NCBI GenBank assembly: GCA_963682025.1
Contig: OY821519.1
Span: forward strand, 164,967,688 to 165,031,687
Direction: 5' to 3'
Length of the DNA: 64,000 nt
Source of the DNA: Cordilura impudica
Taxonomy: Eukaryota; Arthropoda; Insecta; Diptera; Scathophagidae
A program made the translations under genes and the position numbers. A model generated the notes under the pieces. It did no database searches. It was given only the letters and a program-made list of their open reading frames with translations, and had not been told where the DNA came from. This document shows, in pieces, positions 44,401 to 53,759 of this stretch (its first letter is position 1; every line of letters begins with the position of its first letter).

Positions 44401-45033
44401 GGCCCAATGGGAAAAATTCTCACGGATATGGGTACAGAATATGTGAATTAAGTTCTCCAAGAACTTTGTGAACTTCTTGAAATAGATAAGGCGACGTCTA
44501 CGGCTTATCACCATGAAACAATGGGTACCGTAGAAAGATCCCATAGGACTCTTAACGAGTACCTAAGAACATATATAGCCACTGACAAATCTGATTGGGA
44601 ACAATGGTTGAAATATTTTGTTTATTGCTACAATACCTCACCCTAAACGATCCATGGATATTGCCCACTCGAACTAGTATTTGGGAAAATACCTAACCAT
44701 TTTGGGTTCATGAACCAAAATGATATTGATTCAATATAAGTAAGTATATAAATTAAGTATAGGCTACAAACAGCTCAAAAAAGAGCTAGAGAGTTAGTTA
44801 ACAAGTCCAAACATCGACAGAAAATCTACTATGATAGGAAAATAAAAGAAACGGACATTTTGATAGGAGATTTTGTTTTAATTAAAAATGAATCCGGTCA
44901 TAAACTTGACCCTACATTTAAGGGACCTTTCGAGGTTATAGATTTAGATGATAGAAATAATGTACTAGTAAAGGATAGAATTAGGAACATTTTATTGCAT
45001 AAGAATAGGATAAAACTACACCATAGGAAATAA
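41375..45033 (+). pseudogene. Gypsy-3 pol (PR, RT, RH, IN), several stops
   Basis: The protease has LVDTGADISVL and GILGLDFI (41375-41992). In-frame TGA at 41990-41992 is followed by continuing frame; a frame change lies near 42326. RT: the RLVIDYRGVNK block (42460), FFSCLDLMSGFHQIEL (42560), LPYGIKIAP and YMDD (42765). A T-run frame change near 42885 and TAG at 43107 interrupt it. RNase H: TTDASKHACGAVLSQ (43204) and DHRPLTYL. Integrase: H-x-C2 finger ending CDFCKKPN (44150), VAIDTIGPLP, ILTDMGTEYVN (TAA at 44450), then an AYHHETMGTVERSH block with the Glu, TAA at 44645, and a C-terminus to TAA 45031. Catalytic residues remain but the frame is broken at least six times. Confidence 0.88.
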
Positions 45034-45532
45034 ATAGTTAGTACAGTAGTCTTATTTCCGAAAATACATGCATTTTCAAATTTTCTAACATCTTAACTTT
45101 TCTATTTTTCTCATTCTTTAATAATCTAATCTTCAAATTATCTTCAAATTATCTAGTTGTCAATTAACAAAAACAAGAAAAAAAAAATTGTTTAACATTG
45201 TTTAATAGTTTAACATTAATTTTAATCAAATAAATTCCTACACTAGTTAAACCAGAATTTTAAGTTCTAATCTTAACAATAACATTAAATTTCAAGTAGA
45301 AAAATCAAAATTTTAAACTTTAATTTAATACTTATACAATTACTAAATTTTAATAAGGAAAATTGTAAACTGGTGTACGGAATTTATTTACAAAAGGGGA
45401 AGGAAAGTACCCTGAAATGAATTTAGAATTTTGTAAGTAAAAAAAAAAAAAAAAAAAAGTATGATCAATTTGTTACCATGAGAATCAATCGTGACTATCA
45501 TGATCGATTATAGACTTATCATACTTTTTCTG
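45034..45532. other. Gypsy-3 region between pol and 3' LTR
   Basis: AT-rich, no env. An A run of about 20 bases is at 45440-45459. Confidence 0.65.
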
Positions 45533-45544
45533 AAAAGGGGAAGG
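45533..45544 (+). promoter_or_regulatory. Gypsy-3 polypurine tract
   Basis: AAAAGGGGAAGG immediately before TGTAGTGTG. Confidence 0.85.
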
Positions 45545-45847
45545 TGTAGTGTGTTTGAGTAATGACTATTGCCATGTTCTTAACATGCAATAGTACACTC
45601 TTGCAATTTGCGTTATTATTCGCACTCTACAATTTACCTGTGAGAACTTGCTGTGTCAGCTAGTTCTCACACGTTGATTATAAATACTTCCCACGGTAGC
45701 TTAAGTTAGTTAAGAGTGTGTGTGTGTGTGTGTGTGTAATATTTTTAGGTAGATATAAGTTTATTAAATAAATGAATACACAGTTGGTGTTCCAAGCTCA
45801 ACAGAAGCAAAACAAAGATAAATGTTTTAATAAAATAATTCACTATA
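45545..45847 (+). repeat. Gypsy-3 3' LTR
   Basis: Nearly identical to 32840-33144; its (GT)n run is at about 45716-45737. Confidence 0.92.
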
Positions 45848-45871
45848 TGATACTCATGCCAAATTTTGTTA

Positions 45872-46750
45872 TTATTGTTGTACGCCCAAGTGTGGCACGA
45901 CCCACGAAAGCCGGGCTAAGTCAAGGTTTAATATCTGAGGTATGGTATCTGCCAACGTATCTACCCTCTTGATCCTCAAGTTCATATAGATTCGACTGCG
46001 GACTTGGCACTTAACAAATTTTGGTAAAATCTTTTTATTAAGAGCTTTTGACATATTATTCAAAACATGGTTTCGTCTGTATACAATTTGTCCCTTTTCA
46101 AACCTTATTGGCCTACTGCGCCGGTTATACGTTTTACTAGCATTCTTATGGACCAATTGTAGGTTGATCCTTATCTTTTCTCTAATTCTATTCGATTTGT
46201 CCATATTTTTCGAAATAATAGTATCTTCTCCTTTCATAAATCCTAACTTTTCCAAAATTTTATATATAGAGCCTTGTTGTATCATATTTTGTCCGAAGGT
46301 AGTATAATATGGTGAACATTTAATCTATGCATGGTAATCGCTTCTTAGAACAATCTAATTTTTTTAATAATTGCGCGGTTAACACGGTCAGCCGCACTAG
46401 ATTGAGGAGCATAAAATCCGGTTCTAATGTGTGTTATCTCATACGACTCGAAAAACTTATTCATTTCTTTCGAAACAAATGGTTTTCCGTTGTCACTATG
46501 CACAAACCTTGGCACGCCAAAGGTTGGAAAAATTTCTGATTCAAAGAATAAATTACATTGCTTGAGGTAACTGCTCTTATGGTTTTCAAAAAGATATATT
46601 TGGTAAAGTGATCTAAGCAAATAAAAAATCACAATAAAATCTTTCATAGGTGGTCTTGAAATTGAATTAGGGGACTTAATCTGCTTACAAATATCGCATT
46701 TGTCAATGTAAGATTTAATGTCATTTTTGTCTCACTCTTAGAGGATTTCC
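45872..46750 (-). pseudogene. Gypsy-4 integrase remnant
   Basis: On the minus strand, a CDICKQIK zinc-finger half (about 46705) is followed, after frame changes, by FGVPRFVHSDNGKPFVSKEM (about 46530) with the second catalytic Asp. A TGFYAPQSSAADRVNR block (about 46430) carries Asp where the family usually has Glu. The C-terminal domain (46285-45872) contains the RRSRPIRFEKGQIVYRRNH phrase typical of the GPY-type tail. The first half of the core (first Asp) is not clear. Frame changes and the altered third acidic residue make it non-functional. Confidence 0.72.
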
Positions 46751-47420
46751 TTAAGCAATCAGTTAATGGGCCGGAAAGGTCAGAAGATTTATTGATAAAT
46801 GACCTATACAAATTTGCCATGCCAACAAAACGACGGATTTGTTTAGGGCTTTTCGGAAAAGGAAAATTTTTAATGGATTCAACCTTCTCAGAATTTACTT
46901 TTAAATATCCGTTCCCCACAATGCATCCCAAATATCGTATTTCCGTCTGGCAAAATTTGCTTTTACTGTCGTTAATGGTAAGTTTTGCATTTTCTAGACA
47001 AATGGCTACCTCTTTTAATAGTAGTATGTGTGACTCAAAATCGAAGCTGCCAACCAGGAGATCGTCTAAGTAAATGAAAACATGTTCTATCAAACGGGAA
47101 GGTATGACCTTGTCGATGAGTCTACTAATGGTTTGGGGACCATTACATAGACCAAATGGCATATATTTGTAGTGGTATAAAGGTTTACCGGGTATTGCAA
47201 AAGCCATCTTTTCTTTGGACGATTTTGTCAACCTTATCTGAAGAAATGCGTCTTTAAGATCAATGCCGCTTAAATCTACTCAATAACCCGTATATATGGG
47301 TAAGCGAATATGAGTCCATTTTCATTACTGCGTTAAGCTTACGATAGTCGATACATAGTCGAACCTTTCCTGGTTTTCTTACCAAGACTGCTGGAGAAGA
47401 CCAGGGGGAGTTTAATTTCT
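46690..47420 (-). pseudogene. Gypsy-4 reverse transcriptase
   Basis: Minus strand, from the SPWSSPAVLVRKPGKVRLCI and DYRKLNAV block (about 47420-47330) through DLKDAFLQIRLTKSSKEKMA, YKYMPFGLCNGPQTISRL and IYLDDLLV (about 47070), to FVGMANLYRSFI (about 46810). The open stretch 47231-46690 is uninterrupted; upstream is frame-broken. RNase H, which should follow, is missing: the frame goes from a PLTDCLRKSSK motif directly into the integrase finger. Confidence 0.8.
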
Positions 47421-47639
47421 ATATTACACCCATACTGAATAGCCTATCGATTTCCTAGTATGCTTCTTCTTGTCTTGGAGGGGCAAAGGATAATGTCTAC
47501 ATTTTATCGGAGACACATTTCCCGTGTCAAAATGGTGTTCAAACAAATCCGTGTAACCAAGGCCCAGTTTTTCATAAGAGGGAAGCTCTAACAATGTCCT
47601 TTCTAATACCAATTTTTGATCAGGAGAAAGATTATGGAA

Positions 47640-48000
47640 GTTCGTGTCAATTTTTTACCGATGATTCTGCAATAATAGCAGATGGGACAGAGAGAAATAT
47701 TTCGGGAGCTAATGCAAACGCACGCCAGAAATCAATGCCAAAATACGCCTCCTGACTAAGCGATGGAACTAAATAGAATTCAATATCTATTGTAACGTTT
47801 TTGAACAGAGATGGTAGAGTACAGTTGCCTACCACTTTTGTTTTGAACCACTCGCAGTTGACAACGAGGATGAATTCATTGGTTTATATGAAATCTTGTT
47901 GCTTTCGACAAATGCTATATAATTTTTGGCTAACACCGATACGTTCGCTCCCGAATCTAGTAAGCCGAATTAATGATCATTAAATATTTGTACTTTAACG
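47640..48000 (-). pseudogene. Gypsy-4 protease
   Basis: Minus strand. DSGANVSVLAKNYI (about 47960-47920) is a retropepsin active-site motif with Ser in place of Thr, as many Gypsy proteases have. A frame change leads to VTIDIEFYLVPSLS and FGIDFWRAF (about 47740), the flap and Gly-Ile-Asp-Phe region. Stops separate these from RT. Confidence 0.72.
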
Positions 48001-48639
48001 AAAGGTCGATTGTCTGATCCGTGTAAAATGGTAGATCTTAGGAGTTTGCCAATCGATCTACGTTTACTGTAACGCTGTCGACATTTTATTATCTTCATAG
48101 AAGGTGTTCGATTTAAGGTGTCTATATGCGATTTTTTGTTACCGATGTTTTGTTCTACCGTTTTATACCGATTTTGACCAAACGTATATTATTTGAAGGA
48201 TATTTCTTTTTAGCTGTTCACAAAATTTACAGTTTTAAAAATTTTTTTCTTTATTTTAGGTAAATTGCATTTAAAGTTGCTACTAACGCATACATTACAC
48301 ATATGCTATGTGTGTGTTTATTAATTTTGTTAGTGTTTGTTAATGAGTTTGTTATCTTCATTCACAACAATAATAAACCAAAAGAGTGTTGGTTTGTGAA
48401 TTGGCTAAGTTGAAATATAAAGTTGCCTAGAAATTGCACTCGAATTTCAAGCGCTGGAATCTGCTAGTAAGCTTTAATAGGAGATTCAATAGTACACAAT
48501 TTACCTGTCTGTGAACTAGTAAAATATTCATCAGTTTGCGTCGACAATCAATTTGTGCTGTTTTATTTAACAAATAAACTTTAGGAATAAGGTAAGGAGA
48601 AGCTGATATATTTTTATATGTTTCTAGTCCAGAATTTAC
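48001..48639. other. Gypsy-4 interval between gag knuckle and protease, degraded
   Basis: No coherent frame. Probably decayed or rearranged gag-pol sequence. Confidence 0.4.
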
Positions 48640-48803
48640 TTTGAACTCGGGGTATGGTGGGATGGACTTGTGTCCCCGGTAGCCACTTAGCCAATATTCT
48701 GGTTTACCTGGTGTGAATGTTTGTTATGACATTTTGGTGTTAGAACTCCTTTCTGTCCACATTTAAAGCAAATTTTTTGTTTTATTTCTTGAGAACAATT
48801 AAT
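48640..48803 (-). pseudogene. Gypsy-4 gag, second zinc knuckle
   Basis: Minus strand: QEIKQKICFKCGQKGVLTPK followed by CHNKH gives a CCHC-like motif (C-x2-C-x8-C-x3-H), degraded from the C-x2-C-x4-H-x4-C form. The start of this fragment supplies the last Cys of the knuckle that begins at 52125 on the far side of NA-LTR-2. Confidence 0.7.
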
Positions 48804-48807
48804 ATAT
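48804..48807. repeat. Left target-site copy of NA-LTR-2 (ATAT)
   Basis: ATAT here, ATCT at 52078-52081; three of four bases match. Confidence 0.6.
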
Positions 48808-49078
48808 AGTCACATAATCAAATGTGTCCCTCACAAACGCATAAAGGGTTAAATGTGTTCATCAAGTTACGTCTGCATGTGTCTCTAATGCAGACGTAAT
48901 TTAAAGACACTTGCATGTTTGTTTCCCTATAATTGTAGTTAGCGTGGGATTCTTTTTTTTTATAAAAATACTCGTCAGCAGAATTCCACATTAAGTAGGG
49001 CAAATATATTTTATAAAATATAAGAAAGAATCAGTTTAAAATTTATAAAAGAAGAAACAACAAGTGTTTTATTTAACT
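48808..49078 (+). repeat. NA-LTR-2 5' LTR
   Basis: Matches 51807-52077 with a handful of substitutions, for example GCATAAAGGG versus ACATAAATGG. It contains an inverted repeat, TTACGTCTGCAT...ATGCAGACGTAA, at about 48867-48901. Confidence 0.93.
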
Positions 49079-49094
49079 GGCGATGAGGAAAAAA
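49078..49094 (+). promoter_or_regulatory. NA-LTR-2 primer-binding site
   Basis: TGGCGATGAGG overlaps the LTR end. From memory it is one base from the complement of the 3' end of a tRNA-Ser with a GACGAGG acceptor arm. Confidence 0.5.
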
Positions 49095-51795
49095 CTAAAC
49101 GAAATCGCAGAAGATTTTTGTCTAAAATTAAATAAAGAAAATTCAAAAATGTTCACGGGAGAACTGTGTTATATAAAAAAAATTAGTTTAAAATTCAAAT
49201 AATTGTAAATTTTGTGAAACAAATCTAAACAATAGCTAAAAGTTCCTCAAATACGTATAAAGAAATGTGAACAAGTCATGTCTTTTGATAAGAAACCTCT
49301 CTACCAAGTTTAAAAGAACATCAAGGTTATAACTAAATTACTAATAATATTTTTAAATGATAGAAAATCTAAATGATAATCAATGAACTAAAAAAATAAA
49401 ACGACCAATAGAAACATGGAAAATCGCACATATAATACAATAAACAAATAAAATAATACTTCAGTGGCAATACATCTGAAAATACAAGAAAGTTTTATAA
49501 ATATCTCAAAAGAACAGAACAAACAAACCAAACAAATTTTACATGCAATTTCCTACGCAAACAAAATTTGATATTACAACAGTTAGAATTAGGAACTGGT
49601 CAAGATCTTTAAGCATTAACGCACAGGACCGGCCACATCATCAATAACGTAAAACAACAACGAATAACATTTACCTTCTTGAAATAAAAGCTAAAGCAGA
49701 GTGTACACGTGAAGTGTCATCATTAACATAAGCAGCAAGCAGCAAGAACATAAATTCAATTCAACGAGAATAACAACAACAGCGGCAATAAGTAGGTCAT
49801 TTTAAGATTTTGTCTAAGTGAAAAATATATGAATTAAAATTTGAAATGGAAAGAGAAAACAAGGAATTTTTTTTCGACTTTTGAATAAAAATAATTTTTT
49901 TTATTTTTAATTGTTTTAAAATAAAACATTTTAAAGTTCAAGGATTAACAAATAATTTGAAATGGTAGTTTCTAAAATTTTTATGTTACTAATTGTTACT
50001 GCAGTAATATAAAATACACCAAAAAATATAAGATATAAGAGAATTAAGATACACGAAAATATGTACTTTTATGTATGGAGAAAAAAAAGCATCATAGCGT
50101 ATTAGATGAGGGGCTAAATTTTGATAAGTTACAAAAAAAAAAAAAAAATTAGCAACGTTACAAAAACATTCTTTTATTTTTTTTAACAAAAAATAAAATA
50201 ACAAGTTTTAATAATTGAAAAGAGAAGAATATAAATTAAAAAATATTTTTTATAAGAAAATTTTGGTATTTAATTTTGGATTACCTTATAAGACATAAGA
50301 AAGAAATGAAAAGGGAAGAATGGAGAAAAAATATTTGTAATTTATATTGAATTTTTAATAATGTTTAAAAACAAAAAAAGAAAAAGAAAGTAATGATAAA
50401 AAAAAATAATATTGACTTTGCAAACACAATGTAATTAATCGAAATTTAAAATAATATAACCTAGAATAAGAAAAACAAATATATAATAACTACATATAAT
50501 AAATTTCAAGCAAGTAATAATTTATGATTTTTTTTTATATTTTTATTAATATAAATGAAAATGAGAGTCAAATGATGACGACCACGTTTTTTCTATAACT
50601 AACTGTCGAAAAAAAATCTTAAGGTTGGTTTTACGAGAAGGAAAATAAATTTTTTATAATGAAACCAAATTTTCATTCATGATTTAAAATAATGGAAAAG
50701 AAAAGGAAAGAAGAGGAGAGAAAAAGAAATATTGATAAAGAAATCAAATTTTCATTTAAAGGAAAAAAAAAGGAAAAAGATTTTTAAATAGGGAAAATAT
50801 AATTAAATAATATTTTAATTTTTTTTGAAGAGGCATATTGAAGATATTGACAAGGAAATTAAAATAAAAAAAAATTTATACGAAATTTTAAACTTTGTGA
50901 GAGATTGTATGGACGACGAAAAGATTAAGTCCGTTTCATTTATTTCTCCACCGTAGTGTACTTTAAAAAGAAAGTATATTATAGGATAGGTGTAATCTTG
51001 ACGCTGTTATTAATATTTGTATTAGAGACCAACCCCACGACCTTTCATTCAACGGAGACTGTTGAATCTGAGGGTGGAGGGGCCATTTGGGCTAACAAAT
51101 GAATATGTTTTTGCTTACATTGTCAAATATAGAGAATATGCATAAATAGAAATATATATTTACAAAAAGAGAAAATTTTATATATTAATAAATCTAATTT
51201 GTTACAAACAACAATAAAGTATTTTCAAGAGGAAAATTTTAAATTAAAATTCATAATTAAATATAAAAATGAAGGAAAAAATTTAAATTTAAAAGAATTA
51301 AAAACTAAAACTTAAGAAAGTAAATTTAAGAATTTAAAATTAAAATTAACAATTAAATTTAAATTTAAAATTTGAATTAGAATTAAAATCAAAATCAAAA
51401 CAAATGTAAAATTAAAAGTAAAATTAGAATTAAAACTGAAATAATCATTAAAATTTAAAGATTGAATTTATTTATGATTGATAGTAATAAAGCTGTATTG
51501 TTTATCGAATAGCGAATTAAATTTACATTACATACATTTAATATTCAATTTCAGAAATTAATAAAATACTAAATTTAAAAGTAAATTTGCAATTGTAATA
51601 ATACATAAAATTTAATTTTTAAAATATGTGAAAAAAAAGGAAATCATTTATTTAATTGTTATAAGAAAAAAAATTAAAGCAAAAATACATACTTAACTGT
51701 TAAATCTAGAAAAAAAATTGGAAATGAACATGCAAGAAAGAATGGCTTGATTTTTAAGCAAATTATGCCCTGGTTCAGCAGGGACTGCTGAAACT
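49095..51795. other. NA-LTR-2 interior, non-coding
   Basis: AT-rich; long purine-rich stretches such as GAAAAGAAAAGGAAAGAAGA (50695-50715). A PPT-like block at 51070-51082 (GAGGGTGGAGGGG) sits in a context resembling the true 3' end. Confidence 0.6.
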
Positions 51796-51806
51796 GAGGA
51801 TGGAGG
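51796..51806 (+). promoter_or_regulatory. NA-LTR-2 polypurine tract
   Basis: GAGGATGGAGG just before AGTCAC. Confidence 0.8.
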
Positions 51807-52077
51807 AGTCACATAATCAAATGTGTCCCTCACAAACACATAAATGGTTAAATGTGTTCATCAAGTTACGTCTGTATGTGTCTCTAATGCAGACGTAATT
51901 TAAAGACACTTGCATGTTTGTTTCCCTGTAATTGTAGTAAGCGTGGGATTCTGTTTTTTTATAAAAATACTCGTCAGCAGAATTCCACATTAAGTAGGGC
52001 AAATATATTTTATAAAATATAATAAAGAATCAGTTTAAAATTTATAAAAGAAGAAACAACAAGTGTTTTATTTAACT
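51807..52077 (+). repeat. NA-LTR-2 3' LTR
   Basis: 271 bp, the partner of 48808-49078. Confidence 0.93.
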
Positions 52078-52081
52078 ATCT

Positions 52082-53381
52082 GAGTGTCCAAAGGACATGC
52101 AGTTCCAACACTGAATCATGGAATAATCAAATTTATTTCGCCTTTTAGAAATTTGTAAGACTTCAAGCTGTGGGTCGATTGTGTCACACTCATCAACCTC
52201 GTCAAAGGAGGTTTCTATCTCATTAACGCTATGACTTTGAAGTGTAAGTGGCGTTTGTGATTTTTTATCTTTCAGTACCTTTTCTGCTTTACGAGCAGAA
52301 TCTCAAAAATCATTTAAAGATTTTGGTTCTGAGCTAAAAAGTAAAAATCTCATACTCGTATTCAAATTTTTCTTTAGTATATCAATTAAAGAAGAATCTG
52401 GTAAAGGGTTTTTCAATCGTAATTTCTGGGAAACGATATATGTGTGATAATCTCGTACGATTCTTTATATTGTTGTTTACGACTTCATATTTTTATTAGA
52501 ATTTCATACTCGGATACCAAGTGGCCGAATGCTTTAGTAATGGCATGATGAAAGAGCTCAAGAGTAATATTACGATTCTGTTTGGAGAAAAGTCAGTACC
52601 ACTTTTCTGCCTTTCCCTTTAAGAAAACATGAAAGTTGGAAAGTAAATGCTCGTTTGAACATTTTGATCGAGTACGTAATGTTTCGACTTTAAAAAGGAA
52701 ATCTGATACTGAACCAGACCCGCGGAAAGATATTTTCCATTTTTCGAGATTAATGTTTGCATCGCTAGCTGATACAAAGGATCGATTTTCAAGTTCCGCA
52801 GAACGGGTCGTATTTGAATAAGCGTTGTTTGATGGCAGATCTAATAATCCTTGGGAATTAGCAGTATTCAAATATCCCAGTTGTGAAATACTATTTCTAA
52901 TTTCAAACTCCTAAACTCCTCGCGTGTATTTTTCATTGTCTGTTGCATCATAGTGATTAATTAATCGAAAGGTGATGCTGCATTCGTGCTATTGGGAATA
53001 GAACCTGCAGGGGGTACGTAAGTGGAATCCAAAGGCAATTCGTCATTAAGATTTGATGAGGTATTTGCACTATTTCCTTGAGCTTGGTCTTTAAGAGGAA
53101 GTCGCATTTCTGAAGGCGAAGGTAAATTACAGTTATCTTCCATTCTGTTTGAGTTAATGACTTCAATGCACATTAACAGAGGTATGGGTTTTTGGAGCTT
53201 GTGTCGAAGTTTTGATAACTGGAGAATGAACTACGGGGTTTGTCTTTTGTGATTTGCTGAAATTTTCCTGTAAGCCCATTAATATATTGTTGCTATTACG
53301 AGGTGTTGAATAGCCACTACCTCTGCGACAAACAGAAAAATTTTTCGGTACTGCACCACGATTGTTGCTCCTCGTATTCAT
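52082..53381 (-). pseudogene. Gypsy-4 gag, N-terminal and central parts
   Basis: Minus strand from ATG 53381. The N-terminal region is rich in Ser, Asn and Thr (53381-52957) with frame changes. The capsid-like centre (52871-52593) contains INLEKWKISFRGSGSVSDFL, then a LSNFHVFLKGKAEKWY block, which resembles the gag core of Osvaldo-like Gypsies and related cellular capsids. Downstream it is degraded until the first half of a zinc knuckle, CWNCMSFGHSD (about 52125-52085), which runs straight into NA-LTR-2. Confidence 0.75.
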
Positions 53382-53759
53382 AACGTGGGAGAATTTAAAA
53401 TCAAGTTATCAAACCGAAAACAAAACCTTTCTACCGTGTTCGTGGTTTTGAGGCTTATTCAGGTGATTACTGGATATAATATGGATAAAAATAATTTCAA
53501 TTCATTTTTAATTCTAAAATTATTTGCGAATTATATTGGTAAGCTGTTAATTTTATGCATGTTGTTGGTACTGAGTTTTAGTGTTTTATTTGCGTAACTG
53601 TGTGTATTGCTTTTTGTTTTTAAATTAAATTATAATAATTATATTACTTATTTCGTAAATTCTTTAAATTCAGGATGATAATTTTAATTATTGTTTTATA
53701 TTGATATCTGTAGTTAACATAACTCTTCTTTTGAGATACGCATTATAAATACAAAAAAA
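53382..53759. other. Junction between Gypsy-4 leader and Gypsy-5
   Basis: AT-rich, without a coding frame. Gypsy-4 gag reads leftward from it and Gypsy-5 gag rightward. Neither LTR is present, so the exact boundary is unknown. Confidence 0.5.

Larger units (their letters stand above)
32840..45847 (+). mobile_element. Gypsy-3: mdg1/412-like LTR retrotransposon, with LARD-1 inserted
   Basis: LTRs of about 305 bp (32840-33144 and 45545-45847) begin TGTAGTGTG and end CACTATA. The primer site follows the 5' LTR directly and a polypurine tract precedes the 3' LTR. TGAT flanks both sides. Internal order: small membrane ORF, gag, protease, RT, RNase H, integrase and no env, as in mdg1/412-type elements. 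Removing LARD-1 leaves about 7.4 kb, the usual size for that group. Confidence 0.88.
48808..52077 (+). mobile_element. NA-LTR-2: non-coding LTR element (AGTCAC...TTTAACT)
   Basis: Two 271-bp LTRs (48808-49078 and 51807-52077) begin AGTCACATAATC and end TTATTTAACT, the AGT/ACT form of the 17.6/297 group. A primer-site candidate follows the first and a polypurine tract precedes the second. The 2.7-kb interior is AT-rich and encodes nothing recognisable, so it must rely on enzymes of another Gypsy. It interrupts the Gypsy-4 gag inside a zinc knuckle. Confidence 0.88.
45852..53381 (-). mobile_element. Gypsy-4: Osvaldo-like LTR retrotransposon, degraded, minus strand
   Basis: Minus-strand order: gag (53381 down), two CCHC zinc knuckles, protease, RT, integrase. 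The first zinc knuckle is split by NA-LTR-2. RNase H and part of integrase are deleted near 46690-46730. The RT style (FAIPGKPLYHYKYMPFGLCN, IYLDDLLV) and the integrase phrase FGVPRFVHSDNGKPFVSKEM suggest the Osvaldo/Ulysses lineage, from memory. No LTR was identified. The 3' side is interrupted by Gypsy-3. Confidence 0.75.

Noticed and set aside
43903..44544. 213-codon minus-strand frame
   Set aside because: It lies entirely opposite the Gypsy-3 integrase, whose motifs are unambiguous on the plus strand.
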